From: Wyeomyia smithii
Taxonomy: Eukaryota > Arthropoda > Insecta > Diptera > Culicidae
Direction: 5' to 3'
DNA: 64,000 nucleotides
NCBI RefSeq assembly: GCF_029784165.1
Contig: NC_073695.1
Location: 208,897,781-208,961,780, forward strand
Below the pieces are notes generated by a model. The model was not told the DNA's origin. It saw nothing but the letters and a program-made list of their open reading frames with translations, and did no database searches. Position numbers and translations under genes: made by a program. Below are positions 46,797-57,345 of this stretch, piece by piece; the first letter of the stretch is position 1; every line of letters begins with the position of its first letter.

Positions 46797-47043
46797 GTGC
46801 AAGGTACTTCACAATATTCATTGGTTTGTGCCAACGTAAGAACCCCGATAACACTCACGGAACGCGACGCGAGACAGGACACAACACTTATTGTTCTTAC
46901 AAAACATAGAAAAGGATTTCATGTTATCTTTTCAGTCGACCGGTTTCGGGCTTCGATCTTGCCCCAGCTGGACGATGTCCGTTTGTGAGAACAATACGTG
47001 TTGTGTCCTGTCTCGCGTCGCGTTCCGTGAGTGCAAGGTACTT
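46797..47043. repeat. hairpin element with long perfect stem and flanking direct repeat
   Basis: CACTCACGGAACGCGACGCG begins a 36-bp arm at 46852-46887 that is perfectly inverted at 46998-47033. The pairing extends 13 bp inward with two mismatches, leaving a loop of about 85 bases that contains CCGGTTTCGGGCTTCG. A 13-bp direct repeat GTGCAAGGTACTT flanks the unit at 46797-46809 and 47031-47043, slightly overlapping the right arm. It lies 40 bp upstream of the intact LINE but outside its 11-bp duplication, so it is a separate element. Confidence 0.85.
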
Positions 47044-47072
47044 TTTTAAAACCAATAGAAATCGTTCTACAG

Positions 47073-47083
47073 AACATCATAAT
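47073..47083. repeat. 11-bp target-site duplication, left copy (intact LINE)
   Basis: AACATCATAAT occurs here and at 52954-52964, flanking the LINE. The first two A's may instead belong to the poly(A) tail. Confidence 0.85.
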
Positions 47084-47087
47084 GTCA

Positions 47088-47123
47088 TCATTCTGTGCCG
47101 AACACGCATCAGTACTGGACGTG
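47088..47123 (+). promoter_or_regulatory. internal Pol II promoter: initiator plus DPE
   Basis: TCATTC at 47088-47093 fits the insect initiator with A+1 at 47090. GGACGTG at 47117-47123 fits the downstream promoter element RGACGTG and begins exactly at +28. This TATA-less initiator/DPE arrangement at the very 5' end is the known promoter type of insect jockey/I-like LINEs and lets the RNA include its own promoter. Confidence 0.75.
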
Positions 47124-47532
47124 TTTGGTGATCGGTCCGATAGAGTATAAAACAAAAGACGTGTGAACAAGTGTTGGCATTGTTTGCCTGGTCGAGTGAA
47201 ATAAATCCGGGTTCAAGGTCGTTCCTTTGTGCAACTGTTTCGCATCGTGACTGCCAGCTGGTGCGTAAGCCGATTTGGCTGCTGGCTGGATTGTGCTACA
47301 GCAGTGGACGAGACACAAACGAGGAAAAAGAAAAAGCCATCAGTGTCAGCGAGTCGTATCGCTGTGTGCAGTGATCTCACACCTGGCTCGCTGCTGGTGG
47401 CTGTTTGGTGCTGCTGTATTGGTGCTGCTGGCTGTAACGGCTGCTACTTCGAACGATCGGACAACCAACCTTACTGGAAGGGAGAAATAAAAAGGTACGT
47501 GTTCTTGTCAGCGCTAGTGCGCTAGACTTAAG

Positions 47533-48903
47533 ATGGATGTAGATCCCTCGCCTCCCGCGCCACCATCCCCGAACCCCTCTGACCCTGACCCTTCTGTTAC
47601 CCCCTCCCCTGTTCATTCTTCAGTCCCCCCTCGCCCCAGGCTTTACCCAGACGGAGCCCAGGGCAGCTATACTGTTTATTTTCGGCCAAAGGCAGGACCG
47701 AAATCGAAAAAGTTGAACCTCTTGCAGATTTCTAAAGACCTGACGAAGGAGTACAAGGGCGTGACCGAAATTTCCAAGGTCCGGCCTAACAAGCTCCGTG
47801 TCGTGGTCGGTAACCTGAAAGAGGCCAACGATATAGCTTGCTCTGAGCTCTTCACACGCGAGTATCGCGTTTACATACCCGCACGAGACGTGGAGATCGA
47901 CGGTGTCATAACCGATTCGAGTCTGTCCGTCGAGTGTATACTGCAAAGTGCCAAAGGGTGCTTTAAGAACAAAACGTGTCCCGAAGTAAAGGTGCTCGAC
48001 TGCAAGCAATTGCGGTCAGCATCGATCATCGGTGGCAAAACAGTATACACTCCGTCAGACTCGTTTCGAGTTACGTTCGCCGGGTCTGCACTACCAAGCC
48101 ACGTCTCGATCCACCGGGTTCGTCTCCCTGTGAGGCTCTACGTGCCCCGCGTCATGAACTGCCTGAATTGCAAGCAGTTAGGCCATACAGCCGCCTACTG
48201 CTGCAATAAGGCACGTTGTGGCAAGTGTGGGGAGTCTCATGCGGAAGATTCTTGCAGTGTTAACGCTGAAAAGTGTATTCACTGCGGAGAAAATCTGCAT
48301 GAGCTCTCGACATGTGCGGTGTACATGCAGCGCAGGGATAAAATAAAACGGTCTCTCAAAGAGCGTTCAAAGCGTTCCTACGCTGACATGCTGAAGAAGA
48401 CCGTTACCACTTCTCCCGTTACTTCGAACCCCTTCGATCTGTTGCCCTCTGAGGAAACCGATTCTGACGATTCACCAGCGGGAGCATCTTACGCCAATCC
48501 TGGGGAGTCTAGAAAGAGGAAAAGTGTTTCCTCTCCTAAACTTCCCAGAAAAGGTCCTAAGATTTCTCAAAGTGAAATGAAGGTTACAATCAAACCAAAC
48601 AGTGCTGCGGAAAAACCGAAGCAAACTCCTCCTGGGCTGGCAAATTTAAAGTCCCAGAAGGAGTTCCCAGCACTGCCAGGAACATCTAAAACCCCAGTTG
48701 CTCCTTTTACACTCCCAGTTGATGAAACAAACTCTGGATTAGTGAAATTTTCTGACATTGTGGACTGGATTTTTGAAACTTTCAATGTACCCGATCCAAT
48801 TAAAATTTTTCTTACAGCATTCCTCCCAACAGTTAGATCATTTTTGAAGCAGTTGACTGCCCAATGGCCTCTCCTTGCAGCGATTGTATCCTTCGATGCC
48901 TAA
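47533..48903 (+). CDS. LINE ORF1, gag-like nucleic-acid-binding protein (456 aa)
   Basis: ORF1 proteins of this LINE group bind the element RNA and form the ribonucleoprotein particle. The protein starts with a Pro-rich, acidic leader (DVDPSPPAPPSPNPSDPDPS). A central domain of roughly residues 35-200 follows, and then three zinc knuckles around residues 209-265: CLNCKQLGHTAAYC, CGKCGESHAEDSC and CIHCGENLHELSTC (C-x2-C-x3/4-H-x4-C). The C-terminal part is basic and Ser/Pro-rich. The ATG at 47533 is the first in this frame after a stop and gives a normal length. The stop at 48901-48903 overlaps the ORF2 start. No frameshift or stop is seen. Confidence 0.92.
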   Translation: MDVDPSPPAPPSPNPSDPDPSVTPSPVHSSVPPRPRLYPDGAQGSYTVYFRPKAGPKSKKLNLLQISKDLTKEYKGVTEISKVRPNKLRVVVGNLKEANDIACSELFTREYRVYIPARDVEIDGVITDSSLSVECILQSAKGCFKNKTCPEVKVLDCKQLRSASIIGGKTVYTPSDSFRVTFAGSALPSHVSIHRVRLPVRLYVPRVMNCLNCKQLGHTAAYCCNKARCGKCGESHAEDSCSVNAEKCIHCGENLHELSTCAVYMQRRDKIKRSLKERSKRSYADMLKKTVTTSPVTSNPFDLLPSEETDSDDSPAGASYANPGESRKRKSVSSPKLPRKGPKISQSEMKVTIKPNSAAEKPKQTPPGLANLKSQKEFPALPGTSKTPVAPFTLPVDETNSGLVKFSDIVDWIFETFNVPDPIKIFLTAFLPTVRSFLKQLTAQWPLLAAIVSFDA

Positions 48904-51900
48904 TTCAACTGCGTATATGAAGGATTCTATCTCTGTCTTACAGTGGAATTGTAGAAGTATTTTACCAAAAATTGATTCGTTTAAAGTTTTGATAAATAAA
49001 AACAAATGCGATGCATTTTCCCTTTGTGAAACTTGGCTTACTTCAAATATTGATCTCAACCTCCATGATTTTAATATTATTCGCCTTGATCGAGACACCC
49101 CATATGGAGGAGTACTTTTAGGGATTAAAAAGTGCTATTCTTTCTATCGTATTAACCTCCCCTCGATTCCAGGCATCGAAGTTGTCGCATGTCAAATGAC
49201 AATACAAGGTAAAGAGCTTTGTATTGCCTCAATATATATTCCCCCCAGAGCACAGGTTGGGCAACGGCTGCTCTTTGATTTAATAGAACTTCTTCCCTCG
49301 CCACGTTTGATTTTGGGAGACTTCAACTCTCATGGCGTGGCTTGGGGTTCCCCATACAATGATAACCGCTCCTCTTTAATCTATAACCTTTGCGATGACT
49401 TCGACATGACTATTTTAAACAACGGTGAAATGACACGTATCCCGAAACCTCCAGCGCGCCCAAGCGCTTTGGATCTATCCTTATGTTCGACGTCGCTACG
49501 GTTGGATTGCACATGGAAGGTAATCCTCGATCCTCACGGTAGCGACCATCTGCCTATTCTTATTTCAATTACTAACGGGTCAACTCGCATGCGACCAATT
49601 GACATTCCGTATGACCTCACACGAAATGTCGATTGGAAGTTATACGAGGAAATGATTTCAAAAGCGGTCGAGTCGATTCAACATCATTCACCACTTGAAG
49701 AATACAACCTCCTCGCGGGCTTGATTCTCGACGCCGCGTTGCAAGCCCAAACGAAGAAATATCCCGGCGTAACGATCAAAGAACGGCCTCCCACTCCGTG
49801 GTGGGACCAAGAGTGCTCCGATGTCTACACGCAAAGATCCGACGCGTTTAAGGCCTACCAGACGGGAGGTATACCTGGCGACTATTTACGGTATTCGGAG
49901 CTTGATACCAAGCTTAAAAGCTTGGCTAAAGCAAAGAAACGTGGATATTGGCGTCGGTTCGTGAACGAGACGTCGAGGGAGACATCGATGAGCACTCTTT
50001 GGAACACAGCCCGAAGAATGCGGAATCGCGTAACGGTCAACGAAAGCGAGGAGTCTTCAAGTAGGTGGATATTTGATTTTGCCAGGAAAGTATGTCCGGA
50101 CTCTGTTCCTGAGCAAAATATTGTTCGCGATGCGTCTCCGGGCCACGACGCGATAGAATCACCTTTTACGATGGCAGAACTTTCAGTTGCCCTCCTGTCC
50201 TGTAACAATAACGCGCCTGGATTAGATAGAATCAAATTCAACTTGTTGAAGAATCTACCCGGCAATGCCAAGAGGCGCTTGTTGAACTTGTTCAATAAGT
50301 TCCTGGAGCAAAACATTGTACCGCAGGATTGGAGGCAAGTGAAGGTGATCGCCATCCAAAAACCAGGGAAACCAGCTTCTAATCACAACTCTTATAGGCC
50401 GATTGCAATGCTATCCTGTATCCGGAAATTGATGGAAAAAATGATACTCCGTCGTTTAGACCACTGGGTCGAATCAAATGGTCTACTATCAGAAACTCAA
50501 TTTGGCTTCCGCCGTGCCAAAGGGACGAATGATTGTCTTGCGTTGCTTTCAACAGATATTCAGCTGGCGTATGCTCGTAAAGAACAAATGGCGTCTGCGT
50601 TCTTGGACATTAAGGGGGCTTTTGATTCCGTTTCTATTGACATTCTTTCGGGTAAACTTCACCGACAAGGATTTTCTCCAATTTTGAACAATTTTTTGCA
50701 CAACTTGTTGTCCGAAAAGCACATGCATTTTACGCATGGCGATTTGGCAACTTTTCGCATTAGCTACATGGGTCTTCCCCAGGGCTCATGTTTAAGCCCC
50801 CTTCTTTACAACTTTTATGTAAATGACATCGACGAATGTCTGGCAAATTCATGCACGATAAGACAACTTGCAGACGACAGTGTAATCTCTGTTACAGGAG
50901 CCAAAGCTGCCGATTTGCAAGGACCATTGCAAGATACCTTGGACAATTTGTCTGCTTGGGCTTTACAGCTAGGTATCGAATTCTCTCCGGAGAAGACTGA
51001 GATAGTAGTTTTTTCTAGGAAGCATGAACCTGCTCAGCTTCAAACACAATTAATGGGTAAAACGATTTCTCAGGTTTTGGTACACAAATATCTTGGTGTC
51101 TGGTTCGACTCTAAAGGCACCTGGGGTTCTCACGTGAGGTATCTGATGAAAAAATGTCAACAAAGAGTGAATTTTCTTCGTACAATAACCGGACAATGGT
51201 GGGGAGCCCATCCAGGAGACCTTATAAGGCTTTACCAAACAACGATATTGTCTGTTATTGAATACGGGTGTTTCTGCTTCCGCTCCGCAGCAAACACACA
51301 TTTGATCAAACTGGAGCGAATACAATATCGTTGTTTGCGTATCGCCTTAGGTTGCATGCAGTCGACCCATACGATGAGTTTGGAGGTTTTAGCTGGAGTA
51401 CTACCATTGAAAAACCGCTTCTGGAGCCTGTCTTCTCGTATTCTAATCAAATGTGAGGTCTTGAACCGTCCCGTGATTGAAAATTTTGAAAGGTTAATCG
51501 AACTTAATTCTCAAACCCGTTTTATGACATTGTATTTCAATCACATGTCCCAAAATATTAACCCTTCTTCGAATATTCCAAATCGTGTCGACTTATCAAA
51601 TACTTCTGATTCTACTGTGTTTTTCGATACATCCATGATAGAAGAAACTCGTGGAATCCCGGATCATTTACGCGTGCAGCAGATCCCTAAAATTTTTTCC
51701 AATAAATATCGAAACATCAACTGCGACAATATGTACTACACCGACGGATCACTTCTTGATGGGTCCACTGGCTTCGGTATCTTCAATAACAATTTAACCG
51801 TCTCCCATAAGCTCGATAATCCTGCTTCTGTTTACGTCGCAGAATTAGCTGCAATTCAGTACACCCTAGGGATTATCGAAAAAATGCCCACGGACCATTA

Positions 51901-52582
51901 TTTCATCTTTACGGACAGTCTCAGTTCCATTGAGGCTCTCCGATCGATGAAAGATGTTAAGCACTCTCCGTATTTCCTGGGGAAAATACGGGAACATCTG
52001 AGTGCTTTATCCGAAAAATCTACTCAGATTACCTTAGCGTGGGTCCCTTCTCACTGCTCGATACCGGGTAATGAGAAAGCGGACTCTTTGGCTAAGGTGG
52101 GCGCAACAAACGGTGATATTTATGAAAGACCAATTGCCTTTAATGAATTTTTCGCACTTGTACGTCAGAATACGATCATCAGTTGGCAAAATGCTTGGAC
52201 CAGAGGGGAATTGGGAAGGTGGTTACATTCCATAATCCCCAAAGTATCGACGAACCCGTGGTTCAAGGGGTTGGATGTAGGTCGGGATTTCATTTGCGTG
52301 ATGTCCCGGCTTATGTCCAATCACTATAGATTTGACGCGCTCCTCCGTCGTGTTGGGCTCGGGGAAAGTGGTATCTGTGCCTGTGGTGAAGGTTATCACG
52401 ACATAGAGCATGTGGTTTGGTCATGCCCTGTACACCGTGACGCCAGGTCTAAATTAATAGCTTCCCTGCAGGCCGAGGGTAGACAGCCGGCTGTTCCTGT
52501 TCGTGATGTCTTGGCGAGCCGTGACCTATCCTACATGTCCCTTATATACGTTTTCCTGAAATCCATCCACGCCCCAGTCTAG
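48896..52582 (+). CDS. LINE ORF2: endonuclease, reverse transcriptase, RNase H (1228 aa)
   Basis: This enzyme nicks the target, reverse-transcribes the element RNA onto it and can degrade the RNA strand. The ATG at 48896 overlaps the ORF1 stop (ATGCCTAA), suggesting termination-reinitiation; the frame is also open upstream without an ATG. The endonuclease shows WNCRS (residue ~18), catalytic Glu46 in CETWL, GDFNSHG (141-147) and SDH (216-218). RT motifs are NSYRPIAMLSCIRKLMEK, QFGFRRAKGTNDC, AFLDIKGAFDSV, GLPQGSCLSPLLYNFYVNDI and the active site LADD (658-661), where Leu replaces the commoner Tyr/Phe. The RNase H shows YTDGS (Asp950), VAELAAI, FTDSLSSIEAL and VPSHCSIPGNEKADSLAK (His1053). A Cys/His motif (CACGEGYHDIEHVVWSC) follows near the C terminus. 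Uninterrupted. Confidence 0.95.
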   Translation: MPNSTAYMKDSISVLQWNCRSILPKIDSFKVLINKNKCDAFSLCETWLTSNIDLNLHDFNIIRLDRDTPYGGVLLGIKKCYSFYRINLPSIPGIEVVACQMTIQGKELCIASIYIPPRAQVGQRLLFDLIELLPSPRLILGDFNSHGVAWGSPYNDNRSSLIYNLCDDFDMTILNNGEMTRIPKPPARPSALDLSLCSTSLRLDCTWKVILDPHGSDHLPILISITNGSTRMRPIDIPYDLTRNVDWKLYEEMISKAVESIQHHSPLEEYNLLAGLILDAALQAQTKKYPGVTIKERPPTPWWDQECSDVYTQRSDAFKAYQTGGIPGDYLRYSELDTKLKSLAKAKKRGYWRRFVNETSRETSMSTLWNTARRMRNRVTVNESEESSSRWIFDFARKVCPDSVPEQNIVRDASPGHDAIESPFTMAELSVALLSCNNNAPGLDRIKFNLLKNLPGNAKRRLLNLFNKFLEQNIVPQDWRQVKVIAIQKPGKPASNHNSYRPIAMLSCIRKLMEKMILRRLDHWVESNGLLSETQFGFRRAKGTNDCLALLSTDIQLAYARKEQMASAFLDIKGAFDSVSIDILSGKLHRQGFSPILNNFLHNLLSEKHMHFTHGDLATFRISYMGLPQGSCLSPLLYNFYVNDIDECLANSCTIRQLADDSVISVTGAKAADLQGPLQDTLDNLSAWALQLGIEFSPEKTEIVVFSRKHEPAQLQTQLMGKTISQVLVHKYLGVWFDSKGTWGSHVRYLMKKCQQRVNFLRTITGQWWGAHPGDLIRLYQTTILSVIEYGCFCFRSAANTHLIKLERIQYRCLRIALGCMQSTHTMSLEVLAGVLPLKNRFWSLSSRILIKCEVLNRPVIENFERLIELNSQTRFMTLYFNHMSQNINPSSNIPNRVDLSNTSDSTVFFDTSMIEETRGIPDHLRVQQIPKIFSNKYRNINCDNMYYTDGSLLDGSTGFGIFNNNLTVSHKLDNPASVYVAELAAIQYTLGIIEKMPTDHYFIFTDSLSSIEALRSMKDVKHSPYFLGKIREHLSALSEKSTQITLAWVPSHCSIPGNEKADSLAKVGATNGDIYERPIAFNEFFALVRQNTIISWQNAWTRGELGRWLHSIIPKVSTNPWFKGLDVGRDFICVMSRLMSNHYRFDALLRRVGLGESGICACGEGYHDIEHVVWSCPVHRDARSKLIASLQAEGRQPAVPVRDVLASRDLSYMSLIYVFLKSIHAPV

Positions 52583-52928
52583 TCCCGTTCCCCTCCGTCT
52601 ACACCCAACAAAACGACAAGAACACGTTTGAACCTTAAGCACAAAACCAGCAACCAGACCCCGCACAACAGAACCAGGACCCAAGGACTACGAGCCTCTG
52701 TCCCAACTCACGACATCGTGGCTCAGCAGAACGAATCCATACATGCCATTCGACGATTATCAGACGACCATTGAACAACAAAACACTGATTGGAAATCCC
52801 ATGCTAGTTTTAAGTTAGACTTAATTTCAGCTCGTAGTCGGCAGCGAGGATAAAAAATTTGCTTTAGTTTTTAAGTCATCAGATATAATTGGCGCCGTTA
52901 AACATTAAATTGTATTTGTGCCGTGTCA

Positions 52929-52964
52929 AATAAATGTTATGTGAGGAAAAAAAAACATCATAAT
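52929..52964 (+). terminator. LINE 3' end: poly(A) signal, A tail and right target duplication
   Basis: AATAAA at 52929-52934, then a nine-A run at 52947-52955, overlapping the AACATCATAAT duplication at 52954-52964. These mark a complete 3' end. Confidence 0.85.
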
Positions 52965-53059
52965 TAACAAATATCTTAAGATTTCTTTGTTTATCCGTTA
53001 GTTTGTGTAGTTTGAAACCACATAAACTCTATATTCAATCATTCTTTTTTTCTGAAATA

Positions 53060-53928
53060 GGGGAGCTGCTCCATTATTCATCTCATTAAGCCGATATTCA
53101 CGAGGAATGCACGGATTAAACACCAAATTTTCACGTAAACAAAATACGCCTACGTGCTCTTATGGAATCGTTCAGCATTGTATATTTAGTAAAATTAGCT
53201 CGATTTTTCCTGAATTTTGTAAAACAAACCATTTTTCACAACGCTTCCATATCCATCTCAAAACTTAAATCACTGCTCAATTATTCATCTCGCGACGCCC
53301 CTATATTCATCACACTGTTAATCATGAATGAATCACATTATCATGAATGAACGTAGTCGCAGTCCGTTGTAGTAGGTTTCCTAGATATCTGCTGTAGTTG
53401 TTTACGTGCAAATATTGTAACCTAGGTAACCACTGCAGTGCTGTCTATTTATGTCAACATCTTCAGTGCTGTCCATTTACCTATGTTAACATTTTCAGTA
53501 TAATTTTTTCGTATTAACAAAAACTGATTTGGCAACTTTTGATTTTCTTCAAGGCAGTGAAAACAGATGAAAATACATACAGTTGGAATTTAGAAATTGT
53601 AGAAATTCATCTCATATATTTCTACTAATTCAAGTTTGTTTTGGAAATTTGAGGTGAACATTTCAAAGATTAATGTATTCTTAGTGTAGTGAGTGTTTTT
53701 GTTTAGTGATTAAGATGAAAAATGGTCCGCTAGTGATGAAAAAAATTTTGGTTCGCTGCTGAACGAGTCTCGTTGTAGCCGTACAGAACTTTATGAGGAA
53801 TCTACAGTGAACTAATAAGAATCCATTCCATGGATTGGCAGATTGGTTCAAGAAGATAATATGCGTTTTTTCCTGTTTTCTGTATGAGATGAATATATGG
53901 GCTGAGATGAATAATGGAGCAGTTCCCC
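53060..53928 (+). mobile_element. TA-flanked MITE family G, copy 2 (869 bp)
   Basis: 26-bp inverted ends GGGGAGCTGCTCCATTATTC and inverse (one mismatch), with TA at 53058-53059 and 53929-53930. It is the inverted relative of 32922-33838. TA targets suggest mobilisation by a Tc1/mariner-type transposase. No coding capacity. Open frames such as 53681-53974 minus are incidental. Confidence 0.88.
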
Positions 53929-53930
53929 TA

Positions 53931-55584
53931 TGCTGGAGCAAACAAGGAGAAAAATTGCACCGGTAGATGCTCATAAAGGAATGAGGTCAAAAGCAGAGCT
54001 ACAGGAATAGAGCAATTCAAACCGAAAATGTATTTATCGGTAGAATAAATCAAAACGTTATTCCCCGAGCAGGGGAAAATGTCATTATAATATCACAACC
54101 AGATATTGGAAATACACCTCATTTAGATCTCAATATGGTTTACATAGTTGGTGAAATAACAAAAAATAATACCAAAATATTGTTCCTCCAAGACTATATG
54201 AATAACAATGCTTGATATTTCAATAACAAACCAGTAATTTGCAATAAAAATCACGAAAATGACCGATTCAGATATTTTCCACTTATTGAACACTGAATGC
54301 ATAACTGATATATTATAAATAATCAGTAACGAACAATTTTCACTTAAAAACTTACTTCCAATGAGATATTTCAAAAACAACTCAAATATCTCATTGAAGG
54401 CATAGCGAGATACGATATCAAAATTTCATGATATTTTTATATGCATGTTTGAAACGATTAGTCCTTATAGCTAAATATGTTATCGATGAGTTATGATTTT
54501 GTTATGCTCTCCTGCCCGGGTCGCTCGATTTTCTATATTGTAATAGGCAAAATAAGCTTGAGCTAGTACAAGTTAGTAAAGATTATGTATTGATGAATGT
54601 ATAGGAACATCATGAATTTTAGTTGGTAATAATAAATCAACCAATTGATTTTTATAACGCTTTTTTTGCTGATACCAGAGTTACAAGAAAAAAATGCATT
54701 CTTGAGAAATATATTGAGTGCAATTGCTAATAAGCTCGATGATTGGTTAGATGATGATAATTCAGAATTAAAATTTAAATGATGAAATAAAGAGTTAACT
54801 TGGTTCCAAACTACATTCGACTATTTAATAATTAAATTATTCAATGGACACGTTTTGAACAAAAAAGTTCAACATAAAGTATCACATGACTTTGTTGGCA
54901 TTCATTCATTGGCTCCAAAAATATCCTCTCATTTAATCGTGTAACTTCGAGGAGAGTAATTATTTTACGATTTGAGCAGTTTTCGAACACCCCACCAACC
55001 CCTTTTTCAAAATCCTGCCCAATGGAAGAACATCGATACAAAACGGAGTTACGCTTCTCGCACAATATGGGTTCAAAATTATGGTCGAAAACATGTTATA
55101 GAAAAATTGGATTTTCTCGGGCATTTTCATAACGGCGCATTTTATTAATAATATATTTTGTTAATATATCTTGAATTGCACTACAAAACGTATTATTTGT
55201 ATTTTAATCCTAGATCTGTTGGTAAGAGCAAAACAGCTGTGAAAATCAGCATATTCTTCTAGAAAAATGCAATTTTCTCATAATGTATTCTCCGCAGCCA
55301 CTTCCAATAACCTTTGTTTTGTTCCTTTTTTAGAATAGAGTAAACATGCTAATTTTCAGGAAAATCGAATCAGGGTTATTAAAATTATAGCAATTTTACG
55401 TATTTAGCAGTTTTTGGACATCAGTTTTTGGTGGGCTTTTTTATTCCACTTACCCTTTTCAAAAAATCTGAGATTATGCAAAACATTGTTCTATTATATA
55501 GGTAAACAAACCCTGAATGTTTCAGTCCGATCGGAGAACCTCGAAACAAGACTTAAAAGAGATAATCATATTCTGAAATAAGAT
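53931..55584. other. unassigned AT-rich sequence
   Basis: No gene or recognised repeat. Confidence 0.4.
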
Positions 55585-56737
55585 CAGGGATGGTATTCTA
55601 CGCGATTTTTCGGGACTCGTAAGTAATCTACGTAGAAAACTGTATTCTAAGTTTTTTACGGTAGAAAACCTCTTGAAAGTAGAAAACTCTCAAACACTCG
55701 AGAATTCACAGTAGGAGTCATAGAATGCCATTCGCTGCGCTGATTAGGTGTATCTAATTAACGGTAGAAACAATATAACAAAAAAAAAAAGAAACACGAA
55801 GAGAGCAGAAAAGTGTTTTTGTGATTATGGCGAAACAAGCAATGATAAAGAAACTCAAAAAAGCAAACAAAGTGTTCACTCAATACCTAATTTCAATCGT
55901 AATTCACGGTTCGACAACATATTTGTTGTCATCCAAAAATGCTAATGAAAGCAAAATCGCATAATATACGACACATACAAAATCAGTGCAACAGCAAAGG
56001 CACATCTAAGGCCTGATTTCTTCAGAACTATGCTATCGCTGTCGAATCTCATATATTTAGAGCGTACCCAACATCATATAAAAAACCCCCCGAAAAAATC
56101 TATGCGACTTTAAACGGTTGACGCATTTTCGTAAAAAGTGGAACAACTTATAAACTGAGTAACTCCGTAAATACGCATAATTGAGAAACAAGGCGTTTTA
56201 AAAACTGAGTGATTGTTACTCACTTTTCAGGCACAGTATTACTCAGTTTTGAGTTAGGCAATTACTCATTTTTTGGGTTCTGAATTGCTACTTAATTTAA
56301 TTTACAAATTTATATAAAGTTTCGAAGATAAAATTAAACATACCTGGGTTTATTATAGACGCGAATGCCATGTCAGTGGTAATGCGTCTTAAATAAATAA
56401 AAAAAAAACCTGGGTTTGTTGTTTGTGCTCTAGCCCTAGAATAATTTGCAAACGGGAGGTATTTCTAACACGAAAACTTATGAAACACATCATAAGCAAC
56501 GATTTTAACTGTCAAATTCGTTTTCAATTCACACAAAATAATCATCATGATTAAAAATAAATAATATTATTAAACTTAAGTTTCGTTTATTCTTCATCTA
56601 ATTCACCACAAAAATCTCTTTGCAGATTTTCGTAGAATACTAGTAGAATATTCGTTTTTGGTTAGGTATTCTACCAGAGGTATTCTACGTAGAAAACTCG
56701 TCGGAAACTACATGAGGTTTTCTACATGACATCCCTG
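55585..56737. mobile_element. possible hAT-type non-autonomous element
   Basis: The left end CAGGGATGGTATTCTAC and right end GTAGA-inverse CATGACATCCCTG share an 8-bp inverted CAGGGATG terminus. GTATTCTACGTAGAAAAC and TCTAC motifs cluster near both ends (55595-55690 and 56640-56725), the subterminal style of hAT elements. I see no 8-bp duplication, so the boundaries are uncertain. Confidence 0.45.
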
Positions 56738-56749
56738 CTCCAGACGAAC

Positions 56750-57015
56750 TGGAAGTCACTAACTTGAATTCGCAAATGTCGTCCAAAGTCGATTTCCGGT
56801 CTCAAGGCATCATTTCAATTCAAGACTCGATCGTTTTTCAGTTGTTTCCTGAAAGCCGGAAGTTACCATCTTGGAAACCGGAAGTCGCCTTTTTGAATCC
56901 AAGATTATGTCTGGATTCGTTCGCCAGTCTCTGGGCATCATCTCGATTATGGAAATACACCTATTGGGAGGCATTCGACCATTTTAGGTTGTTTTCTAGA
57001 AACCCGAAGTAGCCA
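56750..57015. repeat. units of the ~125-bp CCGGAAGT repeat
   Basis: Two to three degenerate units with GCCGGAAGTTACCATCTTGG and AACCGGAAGTCGCC, the same family as 12090-12890. Confidence 0.7.
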
Positions 57016-57111
57016 TCTTTGAATTCCCGATCTTGCTTGTCAGTGTTGCCAAAAATATTGAGTATAAAAAATATAATATCTAGGGTATTACAAGTTCTGG
57101 ACTTTAATAAC

Positions 57112-57345
57112 ACTGGTCGACAAAATGAAAAAAAGTGCACTCCGAAAGCTCAAACCGGAAAAAATGAAAGATTATATCTATTCAGCCATGCCTATGAATT
57201 TTGGTATTCCTACCACTACCAACAAGCGACAACTTACGTAAGATTTCGCATAGTAATTGCTCGCTGGGTACGTCGCTGCAACGTTATGTTCACTTGAAAA
57301 TTTTACAGTAATGGTTGAAAAGCTATAATCTTTCATTTCATTTTC
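57112..57345. repeat. repeat containing CACTGGTCGACAAAA; local inverted repeat
   Basis: CACTGGTCGACAAAA is shared with repeat D at about 27344 and 32665. Downstream, ATGAAAGATTATAT-T near 57164 and its inverse A-TATAATCTTTCAT near 57328 form short inverted ends of a possible small MITE. Confidence 0.45.

Larger units (their letters stand above)
47084..52953 (+). mobile_element. full-length two-ORF LINE with RNase H (I/LOA/R1-type group)
   Basis: About 5.87 kb, bounded by an 11-bp target duplication. It has a promoter at its 5' end, a ~450-bp 5' untranslated region, ORF1 (gag-like), ORF2 (endonuclease, RT, RNase H), a 3' untranslated region with AATAAA at 52929-52934, and a poly(A) tail at 52947-52955. 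Both ORFs are uninterrupted. An RNase H domain in ORF2 and CCHC knuckles in ORF1 place it in the I/LOA/R1 group of arthropod LINEs. I recall very similar proteins from Aedes but cannot fix the family name. It is the youngest-looking and only apparently coding-competent TE in the window. Confidence 0.93.
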
